The notes: a model not told the origin generated them from the letters alone. A stretch of 64,000 nt of DNA from Clostridia bacterium (GCA_030530315.1 JAUMVG010000002.1:1188-65187); one strand, 5' to 3'. Numbered from the stretch's first letter, positions 48,939 to 57,707 are shown. Translations and numbers: made by a program.

Positions 48939-50720
48939 GTGCCCGATCCCATCATCCGCTCCCTGGGCGTGCCGCTGGTGACCGGGGATATCCCCGGCGT
49001 GGCGGTGGTCCTCGGCAAGGCCGACGATCCCGCGGACGTGGTGAAGGTGGTCAAGGATTACCAGTCCAAGGGCATTATGTCCTTCCTGATCGGCGATGTC
49101 ATCGAGCAGTGCGCCGAGGGCGGGGTCAAGCTGGGCCTGGAGTTCCGCGTGGTGCCCCTGGGCCACGACGTGACCGCCGTGATCCACGTGGTCACCGTCG
49201 CCGTGCGCGCGGCGCTGATCTTTGGTTCCCACAATCCCGGCGACTTGGCGGGCCTGCTGAAGTACACCAAGGAACGCGTGCCGGCCTTCGTGAACACCTT
49301 CGGACCGCTGAACGAGGTGGTCGTGTCCGCTGGCGCTGGCGCCATCGCCCTGGGCTTCCCGGTGGTGGTGGACCAGGCCATCGGTGACCTTCAGGTGCCC
49401 GGCGCGCTGGAGGCCGTGACCGACCACGCCATGACGGTCAGGAAGTCCCTCGAGCTGCGCAACATCAAGATCAAGGTGACGGAGCTGCCCATTCCCGTGG
49501 CCTTCGCCTCCGCCTTCGAGGGCGAGATCATCCGCAAGAAGGACATGAAGGTGGAGTTTTACTCCGGCAAGAACGTGACCTGCGAGATCGTGAAGATGCG
49601 CGGCCTCGACGAGATCGAGGACCACAGCATCGTCATCGACGGTCCGGACATCGACAGCGGCGAGACCGAGTATCCGCTGGCGACCTACATCGAAGTGGCG
49701 GGCGAGAAGATGCAGGCGGACTTCGAGTCCGTCATCGAGCGCAAGATCCACGCCTGGTTCAACTATATGGAGGGCGTGATGCACACCGGCCAGCGCAACC
49801 AGTTCCGCATCCGCGTCAGCCACGAGGCCTATGACAAGGGGCTGCGGCTGCGGCACTTCGGCGAGGTGCTGTACAACATGATCATGAACGAATTCGACGC
49901 CGTGGTGGACAAGTGCCAGGTGCGCCTGGTGACCGATGCCGCCAAGGCGAAGACCGTGCTGGACGAGGTGGCCATGCCCACCTACAACGCCCGCGACGAT
50001 CGCCTGGCCAGCATGACCGACGAATCCGTGGACACCTTCTTTACCTGCACGCTGTGCCAGAGCTTCGCGCCCGCCCACTGCTGCGTGGTGACCCCAGAGC
50101 GCCTGGGTCTGTGCGGCGCGGTCTCCTGGCTGGATGCCAAGGCCACCTATCAGCTGAACCCCACCGGACCCAGCCAGCCCATCGCGAAGGTCGGCTGCAC
50201 CGACGAGCGCACGGGTCGCTATGACACCGTCAACGAAGCGGTCGCCCAGGCCACCCACGGCGCGGTAGAGAACGTGACCCTGTACTCCATCATGGAGGAC
50301 CCGATGACCTCCTGCGGCTGCTTCGAGTGCATTTGCGGCATCGAACCCCTGTCCAACGGCGTCATCATCTGCAACCGCGAGTACAGCGGCATGACGCCCA
50401 CCGGCATGACCTTCGGCGAACTGGCCTCCATGACCGGCGGCGGCGTGCAGACTCCCGGCTTCATGGGCCATGGACGGCACTTCATCGCCTCGAAGAAGTT
50501 CGCCTCCGCCGAGGGCGGCACCGAGCGCATCGTCTGGATGCCCAAGGAGCTGAAGGACGACGTGGCGGACCGTCTGAACAGGACCGCGAAGGAGCTCTAC
50601 GGCATCGAGAACTTCACCGATATGATCGCCGACGAGACCATCACCACCGATCCCGAGGAGCTGCTGAACTGGCTGACCGAAAAAGGACATCCGGTGCTGG
50701 GCCTCGATCCGCTGATGTAA
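48939..50720 (+). CDS. acsB: Acetyl-CoA synthase AcsB copy 1, main part (frameshifted)
   Basis: 593 residues from the first possible start, but the homologous frame is open from 48895, so this is the bulk of a ~710-residue AcsB. It has the domain starting S-L-G-V-P-L-V-T-G-D-I-P-G and the middle methyl-accepting region. The A-cluster domain has C-T-L-C-Q-S-F-A, then C in G-L-C-G-A-V-S and the nickel-binding C-G-C-F-E-C-I-C-G. AcsB joins CO, the methyl group of AcsCD and CoA into acetyl-CoA. All cluster cysteines are kept. No ribosome binding site precedes 48939, so the part is not a gene in its own right. Followed by a terminator. Confidence 0.9.
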   Translation: MPDPIIRSLGVPLVTGDIPGVAVVLGKADDPADVVKVVKDYQSKGIMSFLIGDVIEQCAEGGVKLGLEFRVVPLGHDVTAVIHVVTVAVRAALIFGSHNPGDLAGLLKYTKERVPAFVNTFGPLNEVVVSAGAGAIALGFPVVVDQAIGDLQVPGALEAVTDHAMTVRKSLELRNIKIKVTELPIPVAFASAFEGEIIRKKDMKVEFYSGKNVTCEIVKMRGLDEIEDHSIVIDGPDIDSGETEYPLATYIEVAGEKMQADFESVIERKIHAWFNYMEGVMHTGQRNQFRIRVSHEAYDKGLRLRHFGEVLYNMIMNEFDAVVDKCQVRLVTDAAKAKTVLDEVAMPTYNARDDRLASMTDESVDTFFTCTLCQSFAPAHCCVVTPERLGLCGAVSWLDAKATYQLNPTGPSQPIAKVGCTDERTGRYDTVNEAVAQATHGAVENVTLYSIMEDPMTSCGCFECICGIEPLSNGVIICNREYSGMTPTGMTFGELASMTGGGVQTPGFMGHGRHFIASKKFASAEGGTERIVWMPKELKDDVADRLNRTAKELYGIENFTDMIADETITTDPEELLNWLTEKGHPVLGLDPLM

Positions 50721-50812
50721 AGGATTCGCGCTTGAAGGCGATTGCCCGGCGCGGCTCGCTGGAGCCGGGGAGCTGAACAGCGTCTTCCGCGACTGGCGAC
50801 CGCTTTAAAGGA

Positions 50813-50852
50813 ATACGCCGCGCCCGTGGCACATGGGCGCGGCGTATGTGTT
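50813..50852 (+). terminator. Terminator after acsB copy 1
   Basis: Perfect 13-bp stem (50813-50825 with 50835-50847), tail GTGTTTG. The rest of the 306-base gap 50721-51026 shows only the promoter below. Confidence 0.75.
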
Positions 50853-50965
50853 TGAATTATGTGGGATAGGAGAGGGCACGCGCCTTCCGGGCCTGCGGGT
50901 TCAGCGGGAAAGCGGCGATAGTCATCCATGGACGCGGACGGAAGCCCAGAATTGACGGCCAGCTC

Positions 50966-50994
50966 TTGACGTTTTTGCCTGAATCATGTAATAT
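50966..50994 (+). promoter_or_regulatory. Promoter of the DUF3786 gene
   Basis: TTGACG (50966), 17 bases, TAATAT (50989), 32 bases before the ATG. Confidence 0.65.
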
Positions 50995-51026
50995 GGGAGA
51001 GTACACTGTGAGCGAGGAGAGACGAC

Positions 51027-51653
51027 ATGCCGACGATCGAGAATCACAAGGAAATGGTGCCCTTCGAGCACTACACGGGGCTGTTTGAGAAGCTGGACCC
51101 GATGGAGGCGGCGGAGCGCTGCGGCGTGAAGTATGATGCCGAGGCACAGCTATTCACCGTGCGCCTGATGTCCGTCGATTACCGGATCACCTGGCCGAAG
51201 TTCAGCATTGCATCCGATGATAGTACGGGCTTTGCCCTTTCCAACCTGCCTGCGCAAATGCTGATTATTCGCTACCTGCTGGAGGGAAAGCAGTCCATTG
51301 GCACGGGCAGCTTCCTGCCATACCGGGAGATGCCCTGGGGCGAGGTGTACCTGAAGCCCTTCACCGGGCGCTGCCTGACCCGGGCGGCCTTCGCCTTTGG
51401 CACGCGCCTGGATGCCTTCAAGGCGGCCCTGGAGGGCATGCCGGCCATCCTGCTGGACAAGGGGGACGTCTCCTGCCAGGTGGAGATCATGCCCGGCTAC
51501 GATGTCCGGCTGATCGTGTGGGAGGGGGACGACGAATTCCCGCCCAACAGCCAGATCCTGTTTTCCGACAACTTCCCCCAGGCCTTTTCGGCGGAGGACC
51601 GCACGGTGGTGGGGGACATCCTGATCTCCGACATCAAGCGCCGGATGAAGTAG
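51027..51653 (+). CDS. DUF3786 protein, copy 1
   Basis: 208 residues. DUF3786 pattern: A-A-E-R-C-G-V-K-Y-D near residue 27, then Y-R-I-T-W-P, a middle helix with L-I-I-R-Y-L-L, and near the end V-R-L-I-V-W-E-G-D-D-E-F-P-P-N-S-Q-I-L-F. The family is often found in anaerobes with corrinoid or CODH/ACS genes, but no function is known. Here it stands alone between acsB copy 1 and a LysR gene. A distant paralog lies at 60167. ATG has GAGGAGAG upstream. Confidence 0.8.
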   Translation: MPTIENHKEMVPFEHYTGLFEKLDPMEAAERCGVKYDAEAQLFTVRLMSVDYRITWPKFSIASDDSTGFALSNLPAQMLIIRYLLEGKQSIGTGSFLPYREMPWGEVYLKPFTGRCLTRAAFAFGTRLDAFKAALEGMPAILLDKGDVSCQVEIMPGYDVRLIVWEGDDEFPPNSQILFSDNFPQAFSAEDRTVVGDILISDIKRRMK

Positions 51654-51719
51654 GAAGAGGCGAAAAAGCCAAGCCAGATACAAAACTCGATTGCCAGGTG
51701 CAAGCGTGACGCGCGGCAT

Positions 51720-51748
51720 TTGACAATTGAGTTTTTTTAATATATAAT
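51720..51748 (+). promoter_or_regulatory. Consensus promoter of the LysR gene
   Basis: Perfect TTGACA (51720), 17 bases, perfect TATAAT (51743). Confidence 0.85.
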
Positions 51749-51785
51749 CTAACGAGATTAATAAATATGCCGGAGGATTCGCTCG

Positions 51786-52706
51786 ATGGACTTTAAACAG
51801 CTGGAATCGTTTGTGGCCGCCGTGGACGAGGGGAGCTTCTCCAACGCCGCGGAGCGCCTGCAGCTCTCCCAGTCGATGGTGACGATACACATTCGCAACC
51901 TCGAAACGGAGCTGGGCACGCGGCTTTTGAATCGCACGACCCGCAGCATGGAGCTCAGCCAGGACGGCAAGACCTTCTATTCCTACGCCAAGCAGATGCT
52001 CAAGCTGAACCGCGACAGTATATTCGCCCTCAGCCGTGCGAACCAGGACCAGAAGTCCATCAATATCGTCTCCACGCCCTACATCATCCGGTACTACCTG
52101 ACGGACCGCATCGTGAAGTTCCATCGCGATCACCCGGACATCAGCTTCAACTTCATCACCTGCAACAATTCGGAGATCTACGGCCGCCTGCAGGCGGATT
52201 CCCTCGAGTTCGCCTTCTGCACCATGAAGCTGATGAACTCCGACTATGCCGTGAAGCACTGCGAGATGGCGAACCTGGTGGTGATCACCCCCAACACCGA
52301 GCGCTTCCGCGCGCTGGAGGGCAGGAGCTTCCCCCTGGCGCTGTTCGGCTGCGAGCCACTGATCACCCGCAGCAGCACCTCCACGCTGCAGCAGGAATTC
52401 CTGCGCTGGTCGAAGCTGAACATCCCCGACATCAAGCTGAAGGTGGCCGCGGCGGTGGACGACACCGAGACCATCAAGGAACTGGTGACCTCCGGCGTGG
52501 GCATCTCCGTGATCTCCGAGGTGGCCGTCCGCGAATACGTGGCCGAGGGCAAGCTGCTGGCCTTTCCGATGGAGGGGACGATGCCCTATCACCTGTATTT
52601 CGTGCACAAGAAGAAGTACCTTTCCCCGGAGCGGATCGCCTTCAGGGACTTCATACTGGAGAACATGCCCCTCACCGCCCGCGAGGACGGGGGAGAGGAG
52701 GCGTAG
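51786..52706 (+). CDS. LysR-family transcriptional regulator
   Basis: 306 residues. A winged helix-turn-helix occupies residues ~1-60 (F-K-Q-L-E-S-F-V-A, then S-F-S-N-A-A-E-R-L-Q-L-S-Q-S-M-V-T-I-H-I), followed by a linker helix and a periplasmic-binding-like effector domain (~90-295) with L-V-T-S-G-V-G-I-S-V-I-S-E. These proteins activate or repress nearby genes on binding a small ligand. It is flanked by DUF3786 and a trigger-factor gene; the target is not evident. A consensus promoter drives it. Confidence 0.9.
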   Translation: MDFKQLESFVAAVDEGSFSNAAERLQLSQSMVTIHIRNLETELGTRLLNRTTRSMELSQDGKTFYSYAKQMLKLNRDSIFALSRANQDQKSINIVSTPYIIRYYLTDRIVKFHRDHPDISFNFITCNNSEIYGRLQADSLEFAFCTMKLMNSDYAVKHCEMANLVVITPNTERFRALEGRSFPLALFGCEPLITRSSTSTLQQEFLRWSKLNIPDIKLKVAAAVDDTETIKELVTSGVGISVISEVAVREYVAEGKLLAFPMEGTMPYHLYFVHKKKYLSPERIAFRDFILENMPLTAREDGGEEA

Positions 52707-52737
52707 GGCCGCGCCTCCAAGGGGAAAAGGCCATGGA

Positions 52738-52770
52738 AAAGGACAGCCTTGATATGCAGGGCTGTCCTTT
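52738..52770. terminator. Bidirectional terminator between LysR and tig genes
   Basis: 11-bp stem AAAGGACAGCC/GGCTGTCCTTT (52738-52748 with 52760-52770), with A/T runs on both sides. Confidence 0.8.
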
Positions 52771-52782
52771 GTCGGCGCTATA

Positions 52783-53736
52783 TCAGTCCTTCCGCTCCAC
52801 CACGGTGATCTCGGCATTGTCTCGGATCAGGTTCAGCACCTTGTCGGTGACGACGTTCTGCGCGATGGCGCGCATGGCAGCCTCATCCAGCTTCGGCATC
52901 AGCTGCTCCGGGGTGAGCCTGTTGTTGACGCAGATCTGACGGATGGCCTCGGTCATGGATTCCTCGTCGGCCTGTATGGATTCCGACTGCGCGATTTCCG
53001 AGATGATCCGGCTGCGCTTGATGGACTTCCTGGCGTCCGGCTCGCAATCCTCCAGCAGCTGCTCCCGGGTCTTGCCGGTGAACTGGCAGTACGCGGCCAG
53101 CGTCAGGCCCTGCTGCGCCAATTGGGCCTCGAGGCCCTTCAGCTCGTTCTCGGCAGCGCGCTTCAGGAGGTCCGGCGTGATTTCACAGGCGTAGCCCTCC
53201 AGCAGCTGGTCCAGCAGGCGCAGCTTCAACTCCTCGTCCGCCTGCCGGTCCACGTAGTCCTGCATGCCCTTGCGCAGGGCCTCGCGGAATTCCTGGAAGG
53301 ATTTGAAACTGCCCGCCTCCTTGGCGAAGGCGTCGTCGGGCTCGGGCTTTTCCAAGTGGTTGATGGCCTTGACGCGGCACTTGAACACCGCTTCCTTGCC
53401 GGCCAGCGCCTCGGAGTGATAGGGGGTGGGGAAGGTGACGCGCACCTCTACGTCCTCGCCGGGGCGCTTGCCTACGAGCTGGTCCTCGAAGCCGGGAATA
53501 AACGTGCCGCTGCCCAGCACGAGGGTCTGGTCCTGAGCGGTTCCGCCCTCGAATTGGACGCCGTCGCAGAAGCCGGCGTAGTCCAGCACCACCTCATCGT
53601 CCAGACGGCTGGGCCGGTCGGTAACGGGGATGCGGCGCGTGGCGTGCTCGAGGATGTTCTCCATTTCGCGGCTGACCTGTTCATCGGGGACGACGCGCTT
53701 TTCCAGCGTTCCCTTAAGACCTTTATAACGGATCAT
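52783..53736 (-). CDS. Trigger factor-like chaperone lacking the ribosome-binding domain
   Basis: 317 residues. It begins in the linker, then the FKBP-type prolyl isomerase domain (~45-125: V-V-L-D-Y-A-G-F, G-T-F-I-P-G-F-E-D-Q-L-V-G, V-T-F-P-T-P-Y). The SurA-like helical C-terminal domain follows (~130-310). A full trigger factor has ~430 residues, with ~110 N-terminal residues carrying the G-F-R-x-G-x-x-P ribosome-docking loop; that part is absent. The promoter and ribosome binding site directly upstream leave no room for it. It is likely a folding helper that does not dock on ribosomes. Confidence 0.88.
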   Translation of the reverse strand: MIRYKGLKGTLEKRVVPDEQVSREMENILEHATRRIPVTDRPSRLDDEVVLDYAGFCDGVQFEGGTAQDQTLVLGSGTFIPGFEDQLVGKRPGEDVEVRVTFPTPYHSEALAGKEAVFKCRVKAINHLEKPEPDDAFAKEAGSFKSFQEFREALRKGMQDYVDRQADEELKLRLLDQLLEGYACEITPDLLKRAAENELKGLEAQLAQQGLTLAAYCQFTGKTREQLLEDCEPDARKSIKRSRIISEIAQSESIQADEESMTEAIRQICVNNRLTPEQLMPKLDEAAMRAIAQNVVTDKVLNLIRDNAEITVVERKD

Positions 53737-53770
53737 TTTATTGACACTCCAATTCCAATGTGATAAAATT

Positions 53771-53800
53771 AATGTATCATACTGTGTGGATTTCTGTCAA
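53771..53800 (-). promoter_or_regulatory. Promoter of the trigger factor-like gene
   Basis: Minus strand TTGACA (53800-53795), 18 bases, TACATT (53776-53771), 34 bases before the ATG. Confidence 0.65.
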
Positions 53801-53892
53801 CGCCGCAATCGGGAAGATTTGAAGGAAGTGGCGGCACGGTTCGATGAGGTCGATATTAACGCGAGCATTATGTAATAATACGGCTTTATTTA

Positions 53893-53921
53893 TTGACTAA
53901 TTTGAATAATGGTGCTATACT
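53893..53921 (+). promoter_or_regulatory. Promoter of fhs
   Basis: TTGACT (53893), 17 bases, TATACT (53916). The ~98-base leader includes a GTCCCGC/GCGGGAC hairpin. Confidence 0.75.
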
Positions 53922-54025
53922 GTCTTTCGGAAATAACCGAAGCGCCCCTGTTGCGCGACGGAGGTCCCGCGGCGGCGCGGGACGGATCCCATGGAGATAT
54001 GTGATTAATGAAGGAGGAAACTGAC

Positions 54026-55786
54026 ATGCTTGACCCTACCCAGTACAAGGATTGGCAAATCGCGGAAGAAGCTGAGAAGACGCTGCCTTCCGTGGAGTAT
54101 TTCCGTGAGAAGCTCGGCCTTCTGCCCGAGGAGATCATTCCCTACGGAAAGACCCCGAAGCTTGACTTCATCAAGATCATGAACCGCTTGAAGGACAAGC
54201 CGGACGGCAAGTTCATCGAAGTCACCGCCATCACGCCCACCCCCCTGGGTGAAGGCAAGTCCACAGTTTCCCTGGGCCTGATCGAGGGCCTGGCGAAGAT
54301 CGGCAAGAACGTCGGCGGCGCCCTGCGCCAGCCCTCCGGCGGCCCCACCATGAACGTCAAGGGCACTGCGGCCGGCGGCGGCAACGCCCTGCTGATGCCC
54401 ATGACCGAGTTCTCCCTGGGCTTGACCGGCGACATCAACGACATCATGAACGCCCACAACCTGGCCATGGTGGCGCTGAACGCCCGCATGCAGCATGAGC
54501 GCAACTACACCGACGAGGAGATGGCCAAGCACAACATGGGCCGTCGCCTGGACATCGACCCCAAGCGCATCGAGATGGGCTGGGTTCTGGACTTCTGCGC
54601 CCAGGGCCTGCGCAACATCATCATGGGCATCGGCGGCAACAAGGACGGCTACCTGATGGAGTCCAAGTTCGGCATCGCCGTGGGTTCCGAGCTGATGGCC
54701 ATCCTGGCTGTTGCCCGTGACCTGAAGGACCTGCGCGAGCGCATCGGCAAGATCGTCGTGGCCTACAGCCGCAGCGGCGAGCCCGTGACCTGCGAGGATC
54801 TGGAAGTTGCCGGCGCCATGACCGCCTGGATGCGCAACACCATCAATCCCACCATGTGCTACACCGTCGAGCATCAGCCCGTGCTGATCCACGCCGGCCC
54901 CTTCGCGAACATCGCCATCGGCCAGTCCTCCGTCATCGCGGACCGTCTGGCTCTGAAGCTGTTCGACTACCACGTGACCGAGTCCGGCTTCGCTGCTGAC
55001 ATCGGCTTCGAGAAGTTCTGGAACGTCAAGACCCGCCTGTCCGGCCTGACCCCGAACGTCTCCGTCATCGTGGCCACCGTCCGCGCTCTGAAGATGCACG
55101 GCGGCGGACCCAAGGTCGCTCCCGGCCGTCCCCTGCCCGTGGAGTACACCGAGGAGAACCTGGAGCTGGTCGAGAAGGGCTGCGAGAACCTGTTCCATCA
55201 CGTGAACACCGTCCTCAAGTCCGGCATTGTGCCCGTGGTCTGCATCAACCAGTTCTACACCGACACCGACAACGAGATCGCCCTGATCAAGCGCCTGTGC
55301 GCCGAGCGCGGCGTGCGCTGCGCCCAGTCCAACCATTGGCGTTATGGCGGCGAGGGCGCCGTTGAGCTGGCTCAGGTCGTCGTGGAAGCCTGCGAGCAGA
55401 AGCCCGAGATCAAGTTCCTGTACAGCCTTGACATGCCGCTGCGCGAGCGCGTCGAGCGCATCGCCAAGGAAGTCTACGGCGCGGACGGCGTCGATTGGGC
55501 GCCCCTGGCCATCGAGAAGGCCAAGCGCTTCGAGAGCGATCCGAAGTACGCGGACTACTGCACCATGATGGTCAAGACCCATCTGTCCCTGTCCCACGAC
55601 CCGACTCTGAAGGGCGTGCCGAAGGGCTGGCGTCTGCCCATCCGCGACATCCTGGAGTACGGCGGAGCGAAGTTCCTGTGCCCGATGGCCGGCACCATCT
55701 CCATGATGCCCGGCACCGCGTCCGACCCGGCCTATCGCCGCGTGGATGTGGACGTCGAAACCGGCAAGGTTTCCGGCCTGTTCTAA
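54026..55786 (+). CDS. fhs: Formate-tetrahydrofolate ligase
   Basis: 586 residues, length slightly over the usual ~556. It ligates formate to THF with ATP to give 10-formyl-THF, the entry of the methyl branch. P-loop [11 protein letters not shown] near residue 66, R-Q-P-S-G-G-P-T and [10 protein letters not shown] are seen; T-G-D-I-N-D-I replaces the usual T-G-D-x-[13 protein letters not shown] occurs near the end. ATG 54026 has AAGGAGG 8 bases upstream; 54008 overlaps the site. fchA and folD follow in pathway order. Confidence 0.93.
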   Translation: MLDPTQYKDWQIAEEAEKTLPSVEYFREKLGLLPEEIIPYGKTPKLDFIKIMNRLKDKPDGKFIEVTAITPTPLGEGKSTVSLGLIEGLAKIGKNVGGALRQPSGGPTMNVKGTAAGGGNALLMPMTEFSLGLTGDINDIMNAHNLAMVALNARMQHERNYTDEEMAKHNMGRRLDIDPKRIEMGWVLDFCAQGLRNIIMGIGGNKDGYLMESKFGIAVGSELMAILAVARDLKDLRERIGKIVVAYSRSGEPVTCEDLEVAGAMTAWMRNTINPTMCYTVEHQPVLIHAGPFANIAIGQSSVIADRLALKLFDYHVTESGFAADIGFEKFWNVKTRLSGLTPNVSVIVATVRALKMHGGGPKVAPGRPLPVEYTEENLELVEKGCENLFHHVNTVLKSGIVPVVCINQFYTDTDNEIALIKRLCAERGVRCAQSNHWRYGGEGAVELAQVVVEACEQKPEIKFLYSLDMPLRERVERIAKEVYGADGVDWAPLAIEKAKRFESDPKYADYCTMMVKTHLSLSHDPTLKGVPKGWRLPIRDILEYGGAKFLCPMAGTISMMPGTASDPAYRRVDVDVETGKVSGLF

Positions 55787-55845
55787 GTCGGCTGAGCCGA
55801 CAGGCAATCGCTGCCTTTGGGCTGTCGAATCAAATATCAAAACAT

Positions 55846-55873
55846 ATATGGGTGGCAGCGATGTCACCCATAT
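55846..55873 (+). terminator. Hairpin after fhs
   Basis: ATATGGGTG (55846-55854) pairs with CACCCATAT (55865-55873). No clear T-run; possibly a weak terminator or processing site. Confidence 0.45.
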
Positions 55874-55883
55874 TTCGGTAATA

Positions 55884-55947
55884 CGACCTCCACAAAGCCT
55901 TCCCCTTTGGGGAAGGTGGCAGCCTGCAGGGCTGACGGATGAGGTCG
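55884..55947. repeat. Dispersed CCTTCCCC-type palindromic element
   Basis: 64 bases bounded by CGACCTC and GAGGTCG, with an inner CCTTCCCC-TTT-GGGGAAGG hairpin and a GGTGGCAGCC ... GGCTGACGGATGAGG part. I recall this as a repeat common in gut Firmicutes genomes. Confidence 0.75.
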
Positions 55948-55980
55948 TTTCTCCCCAATCATTTTAGGAGGAAGAATACA

Positions 55981-56604
55981 ATGGCAGTTGATTTCACCCA
56001 GAATTCCTGCAGGGAATTTGTTGAAGTGCTGGCCTCCAACGCCCCCGTTCCGGGCGGCGGCGGCGCGGCGGCGCTGGTGGGCGCCATCGGCACGGCGCTG
56101 GGCAACATGGTGGGCAGCCTGACCGTCGGCAAGAAGAAGTATGCCGATGTCGAGGCCGAGATCATCGCCCTCAAGGCCAAGTGCGACGGCCTGCAGAAGG
56201 ACCTGCTGGATCAGGTGCCCGCGGACGCCGAGGGTTTTGAGCCCCTGGCGAAGGCCTACGGCATCCCGAAGGACGATCCCAACCGCGACAAGGTGCTGGA
56301 AGAGGCCACCATCGTGGCCTGCAAAGTGCCCATGAAGATCATGGAGCTGTGCTGCGAGGCCATCGAGGCCATCGCCGTGTTCGCCGCGAAGGGCTCCCGC
56401 CTGGCCGTGTCCGACGCCGGCTGCGGTGCGGTGTGCTGCAAGGCGGCGCTCCAGTCCGCCAGCCTGAACGTGTTCATCAACACCAAGTCCCTCAAGAACC
56501 GCGAGGTCGCCGAGGAGATGAACGCCAAGGCCAACGGCATGCTGGACAAGTACTGCGCCATGGCGGACGAGATCTTCGCCGGTGTGCGCGCGAACTTCTT
56601 TTGA
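55981..56604 (+). CDS. fchA: Methenyl-THF cyclohydrolase FchA (FTCD C-terminal family)
   Basis: 207-residue helical protein of the formiminotransferase-cyclodeaminase family. The N-terminus has C-R-E-F-V-E-V-L-A-S then P-V-P-G-G-G-G-A-A-A-L, the folate-binding Gly run, and M-V-G-S-L-T-V-G-K-K-K-Y, with a conserved S-D-A-G-C-G-A later. It converts between 10-formyl-THF and methenyl-THF. AGGAGG lies upstream of ATG 55981. It stands between fhs and folD and may supply an activity that FolD here seems to lack. Confidence 0.92.
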   Translation: MAVDFTQNSCREFVEVLASNAPVPGGGGAAALVGAIGTALGNMVGSLTVGKKKYADVEAEIIALKAKCDGLQKDLLDQVPADAEGFEPLAKAYGIPKDDPNRDKVLEEATIVACKVPMKIMELCCEAIEAIAVFAAKGSRLAVSDAGCGAVCCKAALQSASLNVFINTKSLKNREVAEEMNAKANGMLDKYCAMADEIFAGVRANFF

Positions 56605-56625
56605 CCTGCATATAAAGGCATAATA

Positions 56626-56690
56626 GATCCTTCACTTCGTTCAGGATGACAGATGTCGTTAGGACGTCATTCTGAGCGAAGCGAAGAATC
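56626..56690. repeat. REP-like inverted pair, copies 3 and 4
   Basis: GATCCTTCACTTCGTTCAGGATGAC (as two parts, 56626-56650) faces GTCATTCTGAGCGAAGCGAAG (56666-56690), forming a ~25-bp imperfect hairpin between fchA and folD. Confidence 0.75.
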
Positions 56691-56759
56691 CGTTGGAATC
56701 TGATCGAACAAATCCGGAGCAAGGCGACGGGCCGACGGTCGAACGGAAAAAGCCATTCC

Positions 56760-56787
56760 TGTTCCCTGTTCCCTGTTTCCTGTTCCC
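56760..56787. repeat. Heptamer repeat array upstream of folD
   Basis: Four 7-base units TGTTCCC, TGTTCCC, TGTTTCC, TGTTCCC, ending 21 bases before the folD start. Confidence 0.85.
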
Positions 56788-56808
56788 TCTGAACGGAGGA
56801 ATATACTT

Positions 56809-57693
56809 ATGGCTAAGCTGCTTTTGGGCAAGGAAGTCACCGCCGCGCTGAACGCGAAGCTGCAGGCGAAGGTCGAGGAACTCAAGGCGAAGGGCATCAC
56901 CCCGAAGCTGGGCATCATTCGCTGCGGCGAGAACCCGTCCGACCTGTCCTATGAGAAGGGCGCGACGGCCCGCGCGGAGCTGATCGGCGTGGAGGTCGAG
57001 AAGTTCGTGCTGCCCGAGGACGTGACCAAGGAAGCGCTGATCGACCAGATCAAGGCCATCAACGCCGACGCGAACATCCACGGCGTGCTGATGTTCCGGC
57101 CCCTGCCGAAGCACCTGAAGGCGGACCAGGACGAGATCTGCAACACCCTCGATCCCGCCAAGGACGTGGACTGCATGACCGACCTGTCCAACGCGGGCGT
57201 GTTTGAGGGCCGCAAGGACCTGGGCTTCCCGCCCTGCACCCCCCAGGCCTGCATGGAGATCCTGGACTACTACGGCATTGACTGCAAGGGCAAGAAGGCC
57301 GTCGTGATCGGCCGCAGCCTGGTGGTCGGCAAGCCCGCCGCCATGATGCTGATGGGCAAGAACGCCACCGTCACCGTGTGCCACACCCGCACCGTGGATG
57401 TGCCCAAGGAGGCCCGCGAAGCGGACATCCTGGTGTCCTCTGCCGGCGTGCTGAAGAGCCTGACCAAGGACTATGTCAAGCCCGGCCAGGTCGTCATCGA
57501 CGTTTCCATCAACTGGGACGCCGAGAAGATCAACTCCAAGGGCGGCAAGGGCGCCATCGCCGGCGACGCCGTATTCGAGGAGGTCGAGCCCATCGTCGAC
57601 GCCATCACCCCCGTGCCGGGCGGCGTTGGCAGCGTGACCACCAGCGTGCTGATCGGCCATGTGGTCGAGGCCGCGGAGCGTCAGGCAAAGTAA
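56809..57693 (+). CDS. folD: Methylene-THF dehydrogenase FolD, cyclohydrolase Lys not conserved
   Basis: 294-residue FolD. Features: G-V-L-M-F-R-P-L-P-K-H (where most have Q-L-P-L-P), D-P-A-K-D-V-D-C, C-T-P-Q-A-C, V-V-I-G-R-S-L-V-V-G-K-P and T-P-V-P-G-G-V-G at the end. In the substrate helix the usual Y-x-x-x-K reads S-Y-E-K-G-A, so the catalytic Lys four residues after Tyr is Ala. That Lys is needed for the cyclohydrolase half reaction in studied enzymes. FchA is encoded just upstream, so FolD may work only as the dehydrogenase. Clean start with GGAGG. Confidence 0.92.
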   Translation: MAKLLLGKEVTAALNAKLQAKVEELKAKGITPKLGIIRCGENPSDLSYEKGATARAELIGVEVEKFVLPEDVTKEALIDQIKAINADANIHGVLMFRPLPKHLKADQDEICNTLDPAKDVDCMTDLSNAGVFEGRKDLGFPPCTPQACMEILDYYGIDCKGKKAVVIGRSLVVGKPAAMMLMGKNATVTVCHTRTVDVPKEAREADILVSSAGVLKSLTKDYVKPGQVVIDVSINWDAEKINSKGGKGAIAGDAVFEEVEPIVDAITPVPGGVGSVTTSVLIGHVVEAAERQAK

Positions 57694-57707
57694 TCTTATA
57701 TCGAAAC

